Positions 45,202-53,124 of a stretch of 64,000 nt of DNA are shown in pieces (positions within the stretch are counted from its first letter, which is position 1; each line of letters begins with the position of its first letter). The stretch covers positions 1 to 64,000 of the forward strand of contig NZNW01000128.1 of assembly GCA_002695065.1 (NCBI GenBank), written 5' to 3'. A program made the position numbers and the translations under genes. Origin of the DNA: Salinicola sp. Lineage in GTDB: Bacteria > Pseudomonadota > Gammaproteobacteria > Pseudomonadales > Halomonadaceae. The notes under the pieces are model-generated. The model saw only the letters and a program-made list of their open reading frames with translations, had not been told where the DNA came from and searched no databases.

Positions 45202-46945
45202 CGGAGCTCAGCGATTGGTGTCGTACATCGGTGTCGCTCTGGCGGAAGCTGCGCGACGCCTCGAGCAGAATCCACAGCGTGAATACCATGATCAGGCTGC
45301 CGAAGGTGAATAACAGCCAGTTGCGGTCGGCATCGCCGAAACCCGACCAGGTGAAAATGACCTGTTGTCCCATGGCCCACAGCGTCATGACCAGCAGGAA
45401 CAGCATGGGTGCCAGGGTGAAGATCACCGGGCGGCCCTGGCGCTTGAGCCATACCGAGACCAGCATCAGCGTAATGCCGGCCAGCAACTGGTTGCTGGTG
45501 CCGAACAACGGCCACAGCAGGTAGCCGCCCGAGCCGAAGCCGTTGGGGCCTTCCGGCAGGATGACCAGCGCGGCGCTGGTGATGACGGCGATGCTGGTCG
45601 CGACGTGCTTGCGAGCGATCACCGGCATGCCGTACTCATTGCCCAGCTCGGCGATGATGTAACGCATCAGGCGCACGGCGGTATCCAGCGTGGTGGCGGC
45701 GAAGCTCACCACGATCACCGCGATCAGGGTCGACCCCATGTGCTCGGGGATACCGAGATTGCCGGCGAGCTGCCCGGCGCCCCGCACGAACGAGCCCAGG
45801 CCGTTGGAGCCGGCCGCGGAAAAGCTCGAGTAGGTCGCGGTGAAATCGGCGCCGGAGGTGAACAGGGTGCCCACCGCAATGATCGCGATCATCGCCAGCA
45901 TACCTTCGCCCAAGGCGCCGCCATAGCCGATGAAGCGCGCATCGGTTTCCTTGTCGAGCTGCTTGGAGGTGGTGCCCGAGGCGACCAGGCCATGGAAGCC
46001 GGAGATCGCCCCGCAGGCGATGGTGATGAACAGCAGCGGATACCAACTGATGTCCGCTTCGCTGTTGACGCTGGGGGCGGTCATTTCCGGCGCGCCGAAG
46101 AGCAGCCCCAGATACAGCAGCGCCAGGCCGACCACCAGCTGATGCGAATTGATGTAATCGCGCGGTTGCAGCAGCTTCCAGACGGGGAGCGTCGAGGCGA
46201 TGTAGACGTACACCATCAACACCACGATCCAGACCAGAAAGGCCATCGAGGTGCCGTTGAAGCCGCCGAAGACCGGCGCGTCGGGACCACCGAACCAGCT
46301 CACGAGGTCGAACTGCAGCATGGGCACTTCGCTGGCTACCAGCACTGCCCCGTACATCACAGCCAGCGCGATCACCGATGGCAGCAGCATCGAGCCCGAA
46401 TGACGATAGACGCGATAGCCGATCCACACGGCGAGCGGAATCTGGATGAAGACCGACAGCACACTGGCAGGAAAGGTGATGAACAGCTTGGCGATGACCC
46501 AGGCGAACACCGCGTTGACCATCAGCACCAGGATCAAGATGATGAACAAGAACAACAGCTTGGCACGCTGCCCGATCAGCCGGTTGGCCAGTGTGCCGAT
46601 CGAGTGGCCCTTGTGGCGGTTGGAAAGCACCAACGCCCCGAAATCATGCACCCCGGCGGCGAAAACGGTGCCCAGCACGACCCACAGGATGGCCGGCAAC
46701 CAGCCCCAATAGATCGCGATGGCCGGCCCCACGATGGGTGCTGCACCTGCTACCGAGGTGAAATGGTGGCCCCAGAGAATCCACTTATTGGTGGGGACGT
46801 AGTCGACGCCGTCACGATAGGTGTGCGCCGGGGTTTGGAAATCGGCATCGAGTCGGTAGATGCGTTCGGCGATGAACTTCGAATAGAAGCGATAGCCCAT
46901 CACGAAACACACGGCGCCAAACAGGGCGATCCAGATAGCGTTCAT
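45188..46945 (-). CDS. cstA: CstA-family carbon starvation/pyruvate transporter
   Basis: Inner-membrane transporter of the CstA/BtsT family, 585 aa, many hydrophobic helices. In E. coli these import pyruvate; older work linked CstA to peptides. Landmarks are YVPTNKWILWGHHFTSVAGAAPIVGPAIA near residue 50 (the family signature region) and TTLDTAVRLMRYI near 435. ATG at 46945 follows AAGGAACG. It heads a three-gene unit with the CC-tail protein and the ArsA-like ATPase. Confidence 0.9.
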   Translation of the reverse strand: MNAIWIALFGAVCFVMGYRFYSKFIAERIYRLDADFQTPAHTYRDGVDYVPTNKWILWGHHFTSVAGAAPIVGPAIAIYWGWLPAILWVVLGTVFAAGVHDFGALVLSNRHKGHSIGTLANRLIGQRAKLLFLFIILILVLMVNAVFAWVIAKLFITFPASVLSVFIQIPLAVWIGYRVYRHSGSMLLPSVIALAVMYGAVLVASEVPMLQFDLVSWFGGPDAPVFGGFNGTSMAFLVWIVVLMVYVYIASTLPVWKLLQPRDYINSHQLVVGLALLYLGLLFGAPEMTAPSVNSEADISWYPLLFITIACGAISGFHGLVASGTTSKQLDKETDARFIGYGGALGEGMLAMIAIIAVGTLFTSGADFTATYSSFSAAGSNGLGSFVRGAGQLAGNLGIPEHMGSTLIAVIVVSFAATTLDTAVRLMRYIIAELGNEYGMPVIARKHVATSIAVITSAALVILPEGPNGFGSGGYLLWPLFGTSNQLLAGITLMLVSVWLKRQGRPVIFTLAPMLFLLVMTLWAMGQQVIFTWSGFGDADRNWLLFTFGSLIMVFTLWILLEASRSFRQSDTDVRHQSLSSDEPH

Positions 46946-47113
46946 GCGCGTTCCTTGATTGTTATGGCGAGCGTGGAACGGACCACGCCCACGTGCGTTG
47001 TTGTGGTACGTCTACCCTACCGAAGAAGAGTGGCGCGCTCCGTTAGACGAACGCATCAGGCGCGAAGGGTGTGGTGGTATTCGAGGCGTCCCGCCGGCGC
47101 GGTAGGCAAGCGA

Positions 47114-48343
47114 TCAATGATGCGGCTGGCGATCGAACCGCAAGGCGCTCCTCAGCGCGATCTGGCCGATGATGGCAGCGGTAGCGAGCACCACGGCTGC
47201 CGCCTGCGCCGGGTTGTCTCCCAGCCCGGCAAGCCCGGTGCAGAGCGCGCCGATACCCATCTGCGCGAATCCGTAGAGACCGGCCGCCGAGCCCACGACC
47301 CGAGGATTGACGCCGACGGCCAGCGTCAACGCCGTCGGCCCGGTCATGCCTACGCCGAAGGTGAACAGCAGCATCGAGGCTTCGAGGGTGACGACCGAAG
47401 TCCAGCCGGCGAGCACGATGGTCAGCATCGATAGTCCGCCGGCCAGGCTCAGAAAGCTGGCCGACAGCATCAGTCGAACCAGCCCGACACGCTGGATCGT
47501 GCGGTTGGTGATGAAATTGCCCAGCGAAATGCTCAGGATCAGCAACGAAAGATAGTACGCCACGTGGCTTGCCGGCTTGCCCAGTTGTTCGACGAAGATG
47601 AACGGCGCCGAGGCGACGAAGGCGAACATGGCCGTGGTGACGCAGCCGCCGCCGATGGCATAACCTATGAAGGCCGGCGAGCGGATCAGCGTTCGATATT
47701 CATGCGCCAGATTGGGCAGATCGACCCGGCCGCTGGGCTTCGCGGTCTCCGGCATCAGCCGCCAGACGAACAGCAGGTTGCCCACGCCCATCAGGCACAG
47801 TGCCAGCAGCACGGTACGCCAACCCAGCGTGGTGGTCAGCAGGCTGCCGATGAGCGGTGCCATGGCCGGCCCGATGGCCACGACCAGATTGAGCACGGCC
47901 AGCCGTTGCACGGCGCGGTCCGGCGCAGCGGTGTCGCGGATCATGGCGCGCCCCAGCGCCAGCCCGGCACAGCCGCCGAAGGCCTGAAAGAACCTCGCCG
48001 TGATCAGCGTTTCGACGCTTTGCGCCTGCCAGGCAACGATCCCCGCCACGCTGTAGATCAGCATGCCCAGCATCAATGCCGGTCGCCGGCCCACCGCGTC
48101 GGATAGCGGTCCGTAGAAGAGTTGACCGATCGCCAGTCCCAGAATGTAGAGGCTGATGGTCAACTGCATCTGGGCGTTGTCGGCGCTCAGCGCCTGGCCG
48201 GCAATGGGCAGTGCCGGTACGAAAATATGCATGGCCAACGTGCCGGCCAGCGTGATGAGAACCAGCATCCATAGCGCCGGCACTGCGCGCGCGGGCGTGG
48301 CTTGCGTCGTGGAGGAGGACGTCGATGTGGCGGGGTCGGTCAC
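47114..48343 (-). CDS. Bcr/CflA-type multidrug efflux MFS transporter
   Basis: 409 aa, twelve predicted helices. The drug:H+ antiporter-1 motifs are visible: LGLAIGQLFYGPLSDAVGRRPALM (motif A region, about 70-93) and GRAMIRDTAAP after helix 4, characteristic of Bcr/CflA. It starts with GTG at 48343, with GAGG eight bases upstream, after a short Thr/Ser/Ala-rich N-terminus. Substrates cannot be told from sequence. Monocistronic, 168 bases from cstA. Confidence 0.85.
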   Translation of the reverse strand: MTDPATSTSSSTTQATPARAVPALWMLVLITLAGTLAMHIFVPALPIAGQALSADNAQMQLTISLYILGLAIGQLFYGPLSDAVGRRPALMLGMLIYSVAGIVAWQAQSVETLITARFFQAFGGCAGLALGRAMIRDTAAPDRAVQRLAVLNLVVAIGPAMAPLIGSLLTTTLGWRTVLLALCLMGVGNLLFVWRLMPETAKPSGRVDLPNLAHEYRTLIRSPAFIGYAIGGGCVTTAMFAFVASAPFIFVEQLGKPASHVAYYLSLLILSISLGNFITNRTIQRVGLVRLMLSASFLSLAGGLSMLTIVLAGWTSVVTLEASMLLFTFGVGMTGPTALTLAVGVNPRVVGSAAGLYGFAQMGIGALCTGLAGLGDNPAQAAAVVLATAAIIGQIALRSALRFDRQPHH

Positions 48344-48916
48344 GAAGCGCCTCGTGAAGTGGCGGTGGTTGACGAGCTATCGAATAGCGCAGTAGCCATT
48401 AGGACCTTACTCGATTCGACTTTGTATGACTATTTGACCAAAGCCTTGCGTCTGACTGGAGCGCCCACGTCGTCGAAGCGCTTTGCTTATCGTCGGAAGA
48501 GCCTGGTTCACGAACAGCACCCGACGCATGAAGGGACTCCGCGCGGAGCAGCAAGGGCGGGCGAGGAGAGAGGCGGGTAGGCCGATTCGATCCAGTCAGG
48601 CTGACAGATTGTCGCAGAGATGAATTCCACCGAGGCCATGACGTCGCACTCGGTAAGCCTCGAGGCTGGTCGCAAGCCCTCGCCACTGGCGACTTCCGGC
48701 ACTATTGCCTAGGTTGTCTAGGGAGAAAAAGGGAAAGGTCGGCGCTGGCATGCGACATCAGGACACGGCGGCCGACGGGAACACTTTCCTTATGATGTAA
48801 AGCGATGTTAAGCATCGACGGCTGCAATGGTCGTTCGACGGGCAAACAGAACGAAGAAACATCTGTCGTCGGGGCATGAGGGAACCGCTGCCCTGAACGC
48901 TTGCGAGGAGTCAGCC
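48344..48916. promoter_or_regulatory. Long divergent intergenic region upstream of the cytochrome bd genes
   Basis: 573 bases with no ORF that looks like a gene (the ORFs present overlap each other and have no family features or good start sites). It contains a perfect 13-base palindrome TCGCCA-C-TGGCGA (48680-48692), CTAGG-TTGT-CTAGG (48709-48722), and a tandem ten-base direct repeat GATGTWAAGC twice (48794-48813) about 100 bases before cydA. TATGAT at 48791 may be a -10 but has no -35 partner. No FNR/ANR box was found. Confidence 0.4.
48794..48813 (+). repeat. Tandem decamer repeat in the cydA leader
   Basis: GATGTAAAGC directly followed by GATGTTAAGC (nine of ten identical). The second copy overlaps a small inverted repeat CGATG-TTAAG-CATCG (48803-48817). 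Such phased repeats upstream of a respiratory operon suggest a regulator site. Confidence 0.5.
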
Positions 48917-50338
48917 ATGGCGTTAGATCCTATCCTGCTATCACGATTGCAGTTCGCTTTCGTGGTTTCTTTTCATGCGATCTTCCCGGTCTTCACGATC
49001 GGACTCGCCTCCTATGTGGCGGTGTTGCAAGGTCTCTTCGTCGCGACGGGCAACACGGTCTGGGATCGTCTGGGCCTTTTCTGGACCAAGATCTTTGCCG
49101 TGGTCTTTGGCATGGGCGTGGTGTCCGGCATCGTGATGGCGTTCCAGTTCGGGACCAACTGGAGCAACTTCGCGCAGATGGCCGCGAACTTCATTGGTCC
49201 GATGCTGAGTTACGAGGTGGTCACGGCGTTCTTCCTCGAAGCTGGCTTCCTGGGGGTGTTGCTGTTCGGGCGGCATCGTGTCTCGCCGGCGGTACACTTC
49301 TTCGCCGCGTTGATGGTTGCCGTGGGCACCTTCATCTCGGCGTTCTGGATTCTGGCGACCAACAGCTGGATGCAGACCCCGCAAGGCTACGAGATTCGCG
49401 AGGGCATGGTGCATGTCACCTCCTGGATCGAGGCCATTTTCAACCCTTCCTTCCCGTATCGCTTCGCGCATATGGCGATGGCGGCGTTTCTGACCGGCGG
49501 TTTCGTGGTTTGCGGCGTCAGTGCCTGGTTCCTGCTGCGGCGGCGTGATGTGGAAGCGCACAAGCGAGCGCTTTCCATGACCATGTGGTTGCTGCTGATT
49601 CTGACCCCGCTACAGGCCTGGATTGGTGACGAGCACGGGCTCAACACGCTCGAGCATCAGCCGATGAAGATCGCGGCCATGGAAGGTAACTGGGAAACCG
49701 AGTCGAACGTGCCGCTGTTGCTGTTTGCGTTGCCGGATCGGGATCTGCAGGCCAACCGCGTCGAGATCGGCATTCCCAATGGCGCCAGTCTTATCCTGCG
49801 CCACGACCCAGACGGCGTCGTCCCCGGGCTCGATCAAATCGACCGCGCACAACAGCCGCCGGTGTGGATCACCTTCTATAGCTTCCGCGTGATGGTGGCA
49901 TTAGGGCTCTTGATGATCGCCTTCGCCGTTGCCGGGTTGGTGCTACGCAAGGGCGGGCGCGTGTATCACAGTCGCTGGTTCTTGCGTGGACTGCAGGGCA
50001 TGAGTCTGGCGCCGTTCGTAGCGGTAGTCGCGGGCTGGGTCGTGACCGAAACCGGGCGCTCGCCGTGGCTGATCTACGGCGTACTCGATTACGCCGACGC
50101 TATCACGCCCTCGCTGAGTGGCGGAATGGTGCTGTTCACGCTGCTGGGCTATATCGCCGTCTACGCCGTTATCTTCATCGCCGGTGTCTATTACCTGTGC
50201 AAGGTAATCAACCAGGGCCTTGATGAGCACGACGACACAGAGGAATTGGATAGCCACGACCGTCCGGCGAGGCCCATGTCCGCCGCCCACGTGCCCTTCG
50301 ATGATGCGCGCGACGACCGCGCCCCGAACAGGAGCTAA
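48917..50338 (+). CDS. cydA: Cytochrome bd-type quinol oxidase subunit I, short Q-loop (CIO-like)
   Basis: Quinol-oxidising, oxygen-reducing subunit holding hemes b558, b595 and d (or b in CIO forms); inner membrane. 473 aa, shorter than E. coli CydA (522), with a short Q-loop around KIAAMEGNWETES, the pattern of cyanide-insensitive oxidases (cioA). GWVVTETGRSPW and the N-terminal SRLQFAFVVSFHAIFPVFTIG are conserved. ATG at 48917 follows GCGAGGAG at six bases; the open frame 30 codons upstream is rejected. cydB starts three bases after the stop. Confidence 0.95.
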   Translation: MALDPILLSRLQFAFVVSFHAIFPVFTIGLASYVAVLQGLFVATGNTVWDRLGLFWTKIFAVVFGMGVVSGIVMAFQFGTNWSNFAQMAANFIGPMLSYEVVTAFFLEAGFLGVLLFGRHRVSPAVHFFAALMVAVGTFISAFWILATNSWMQTPQGYEIREGMVHVTSWIEAIFNPSFPYRFAHMAMAAFLTGGFVVCGVSAWFLLRRRDVEAHKRALSMTMWLLLILTPLQAWIGDEHGLNTLEHQPMKIAAMEGNWETESNVPLLLFALPDRDLQANRVEIGIPNGASLILRHDPDGVVPGLDQIDRAQQPPVWITFYSFRVMVALGLLMIAFAVAGLVLRKGGRVYHSRWFLRGLQGMSLAPFVAVVAGWVVTETGRSPWLIYGVLDYADAITPSLSGGMVLFTLLGYIAVYAVIFIAGVYYLCKVINQGLDEHDDTEELDSHDRPARPMSAAHVPFDDARDDRAPNRS

Positions 50339-50341
50339 GCC

Positions 50342-51343
50342 ATGGAAATGTTCGATCTCTCGTTGATCTGGGCCGTCATCATCGCCTTCAGTGTGATCAT
50401 GTACGTGCTCATGGATGGTTTCGACCTGGGGCTGGGGATCTTGTTTCCCTTCGCCCCGGACGAAGATGCGCGTGACGTGATGATGAATTCCGTTGCGCCG
50501 GTATGGGACGGCAACGAGACCTGGCTGGTACTCGGGGGCACCGGACTCATCGCGGCCTTCCCGCTGGTCTACACCATCTTGTTGCCGGCGCTTTATCTGG
50601 GCGTCTTCCTGATGCTGGCTGGCCTGATCTTCCGCGGGGTGGCGTTCGAATTCCGCTTCAAGTCCAAGCGCACGCGCGGCTGGTGGAATGCCGCCTTCGC
50701 CGGTGGCTCCTTCGTTGCAGCGTTCGCGCAGGGCTGCGTGGTAGGTGCCTATATTCAAGGTTTCGAAACTGCCGATCGCGTCTACACCGGCGGGGCGTTC
50801 GACTGGCTGACACCGTTCTCCATTCTGACCGGTCTCGGGCTGGTGGTCGGCTATACCCTGCTGGGCGCGACCTGGCTGGTGCTGAAGTCGGAAGGACACG
50901 TTCGCGAATGGGCGCGTGGGCTGATTCCCAAACTGCTGATCGGCGTGCTGGCCGTATTCGTCATCGTCAGCCTGTGGACCCCGTGGATCGATCCCGGCGT
51001 GTTCGATCGCTGGTTCGATCACATGCAGGTGATCTGGCTGCTGCCGTTCGCGGCGCTACTGTGTGCCGTGGGCATCTACGTGGCGACCCGCCGCCGGCGT
51101 GAAGGATTGGCCTTCCTGCTGACACTGGGCCTGTTCATCTTCACCTACCTGGGGCTGCTGGTGAGTCGCTGGCCGTATGTCATTCCACCGGATTACACGT
51201 TGTGGGATGCCGCTTCGGCACCTGAGTCGCAGTTCTTCTTGCTGATCGGCGTGCTGTTCGTGGTGCCCATCATTCTGACTTACACCGCCTGGTCGTACTG
51301 GGTATTCCGCGGCAAGGTGCGTGTGGGTGAGGGCTACCATTGA
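50342..51343 (+). CDS. cydB: Cytochrome bd-type quinol oxidase subunit II
   Basis: 333 aa, eight to nine membrane helices. The N-terminal LIWAVIIAFSVIMYVLMDGFDLGLGILFPF and WDGNETWLVLGG are hallmark CydB/CioB sequences. Structural partner of the heme subunit, immediately downstream of it. The stop overlaps or abuts the start of cydD. Confidence 0.95.
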   Translation: MEMFDLSLIWAVIIAFSVIMYVLMDGFDLGLGILFPFAPDEDARDVMMNSVAPVWDGNETWLVLGGTGLIAAFPLVYTILLPALYLGVFLMLAGLIFRGVAFEFRFKSKRTRGWWNAAFAGGSFVAAFAQGCVVGAYIQGFETADRVYTGGAFDWLTPFSILTGLGLVVGYTLLGATWLVLKSEGHVREWARGLIPKLLIGVLAVFVIVSLWTPWIDPGVFDRWFDHMQVIWLLPFAALLCAVGIYVATRRRREGLAFLLTLGLFIFTYLGLLVSRWPYVIPPDYTLWDAASAPESQFFLLIGVLFVVPIILTYTAWSYWVFRGKVRVGEGYH

Positions 51344-51360
51344 GTGCCGCGAGGCGAACC

Positions 51361-53124
51361 ATGGGGCCGTCACGCACTAACGCTTCACGTACGGGCGCTT
51401 CACGTACGGGGGCTTCACGTACGAGCGCTTCGAGAGAGTGGTTGAAGCAGCAAGCGGCCGGTGTCCGGCCCTGGTATCGAGGCGCCGTCGGCTGCGGCCT
51501 GCTGGCGGGCCTCGCCACCTTGATCCAGATGGGCGCACTGGCCTGGGTCGTCGACGATGTCGTGTCGAACCAGGCCACGCTGGGCGATGTCACCCTCGGC
51601 GTCGCGCTGATCGTGATCGCCATCGCCGCTCGTGCCCTGGCGCAATGGGGGCAGGAGGTCTGCGGTCAGGCTTGCGGCCTGCGGGTCAAGCAGCAGGTGC
51701 GAGCGCGCCTGCTGGTGCGCCTGCAGCAGCTGGGCCCGGTGCGCCTGGCTTCCCGCCATAGCGCGGGGCTGGCCAGTCAGCTGGTGGATCAGGTCGAGTC
51801 GCTGGAAGGCTACTACTCCCGCTTCCTGCCCCAGATGGTGTTGGCGGCGCTGATTCCGCTGGTCTATCTCGTCGTGGTGTTCTGGCTCAACTGGCTGGCG
51901 GCGATCTGGCTGTTGATCGCCGCCCCCTTGATTCCGCTGTTCATGGCGCTGATCGGCATGGGCGCCCAGCGTCTCAACGAGGCGCAGTTCCAGGCGGTCA
52001 CCCGGCTTTCCGGTCATTTCCTCGATCGGGTGCGGGGGATCGCCACCCTTCAGCTCTTCGGGCTCGCCGAGCGCAGCGTCGAAGAGATCAGCGAGGTTGC
52101 CCACGACTATCGTCGGCGCAGCCTCAAGACGCTGCGGGTGGCGTTTCTGTCATCGGCGGTACTCGAATTCTTCGCTGCCGTGTCGGTGGCCGTCGTGGCC
52201 ATCTATATCGGTCTCGGCCTGCTCGGCTACATCCAGTACGGGCCGGCCGAGCAGCTCGATCTGTTCAGCGGGCTGTTCATCCTGCTGCTGGCGCCGGAGT
52301 TCTTCCAGCCGCTGCGCACGCTCTCCCAGCACTATCACGATCGGGCCTCCGCCCTGGGGGCCGCCGAAGGGCTGGTGGCACTGCTCGAACCGGATGCCGA
52401 CGAAGAAGCCACACCTGCGGGAAGCACCCGACCCGACGAGACGGCCAGCCGTGAGCTCACCCCCGGTGCCGTCGAGCTCGTGAACGTCGAACTGCGCCAT
52501 GCCGGACGCGAGCGAATTCTCGGGCCGCTGTCGCTACGTGTCGATGCCGGTGAAGTGGTGGCGCTGATCGGCCCATCCGGCAGCGGCAAATCCAGTCTGT
52601 TGCAACTGATCGCCGGCTTCATCGCGCCCAGCGCGGGTCGGGTCGAGGTGCGGCGCGATCCGGCCATCGCCTGGCTGGATCAGCGCCCGCTGATCATCCA
52701 GGGCACGCTGGCCGACAACCTGCGGCTGGTCGCGCCAGATGCCAGTGACGAGGCGTTGCGCAGCGCATTGACGCAGGCCGGGCTGGGCCAGTGGTTGGCA
52801 TCGGCACCGGGCGGGCTCGAGACGCCGCTGGGCGAGCGCGGCGTCGGGCTATCCGGTGGCGAAGGGCAGCGGCTGGCGCTGGCCCGGGTGTTTCTCTCCC
52901 CGGCCAGGCTGGTATTGCTGGACGAGCCGACGGCGGCGCTGGACCCGGAGACCGAACAGCACGTGATCGCGGGGCTGACGCAACTGGCGGCGAGCGGGCG
53001 GACCCTGATCGTCGCTACCCACCATCCGGCGATCATGGCGATGGCCGGCCGGGTCTTCGCGATCGAACAGGGCCGGTTGTCACGGATCGAGCGCTCGGCC
53101 GATGCGCGGGAGACGAACTCATGA
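51361..53124 (+). CDS. cydD: CydD, subunit of the heterodimeric ABC exporter CydDC
   Basis: Exports cysteine/glutathione (and has been linked to heme) to the periplasm, needed for cytochrome bd assembly in E. coli. 587 aa: an unusual Arg/Thr/Ser/Gly/Ala repeat N-terminus, six membrane helices to about residue 330, then the ATPase with Walker A GPSGSGKSS, LSGGE signature and Walker B VLLDEP. ATG at 51361 has GAGG upstream. A TTG at 51340 overlapping the cydB stop would add seven residues. Residues 7-24 are encoded by a 15-bp tandem repeat. Its stop overlaps cydC (ATGA). Confidence 0.92.
   Translation: MGPSRTNASRTGASRTGASRTSASREWLKQQAAGVRPWYRGAVGCGLLAGLATLIQMGALAWVVDDVVSNQATLGDVTLGVALIVIAIAARALAQWGQEVCGQACGLRVKQQVRARLLVRLQQLGPVRLASRHSAGLASQLVDQVESLEGYYSRFLPQMVLAALIPLVYLVVVFWLNWLAAIWLLIAAPLIPLFMALIGMGAQRLNEAQFQAVTRLSGHFLDRVRGIATLQLFGLAERSVEEISEVAHDYRRRSLKTLRVAFLSSAVLEFFAAVSVAVVAIYIGLGLLGYIQYGPAEQLDLFSGLFILLLAPEFFQPLRTLSQHYHDRASALGAAEGLVALLEPDADEEATPAGSTRPDETASRELTPGAVELVNVELRHAGRERILGPLSLRVDAGEVVALIGPSGSGKSSLLQLIAGFIAPSAGRVEVRRDPAIAWLDQRPLIIQGTLADNLRLVAPDASDEALRSALTQAGLGQWLASAPGGLETPLGERGVGLSGGEGQRLALARVFLSPARLVLLDEPTAALDPETEQHVIAGLTQLAASGRTLIVATHHPAIMAMAGRVFAIEQGRLSRIERSADARETNS
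51381..51430 (+). repeat. In-frame 15-bp tandem repeat in the 5' end of cydD
   Basis: Units at 51381-51395 and 51396-51410 are identical (CGCTTCACGTACGGG); 51411-51425 differs at two positions; 51426-51430 starts a fourth. A degenerate copy precedes. Each unit adds five residues of the type ASRTG, so copy-number change would not shift the frame. Confidence 0.9.

Noticed and set aside
45365-47434. A 689-codon plus-strand open frame opposite cstA
   Set aside because: Low-complexity His/Gln/Arg/Asp composition typical of antisense frames; cstA on the other strand is well supported.
48399-48702. Small minus-strand ORFs in the gap before cydA
   Set aside because: They overlap each other, lack start sites and resemble no family; the sequence is better viewed as regulatory.
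48344-48916. FNR/ANR box before the cytochrome bd operon
   Set aside because: No TTGAT-N4-ATCAA was found; the only similar motif in the window (21112) has a six-base spacer and precedes flhD.
52791-53120. Upstream extension of cydC
   Set aside because: It lies inside cydD in another frame; the coupled ATG at 53121 gives the standard CydC N-terminus.
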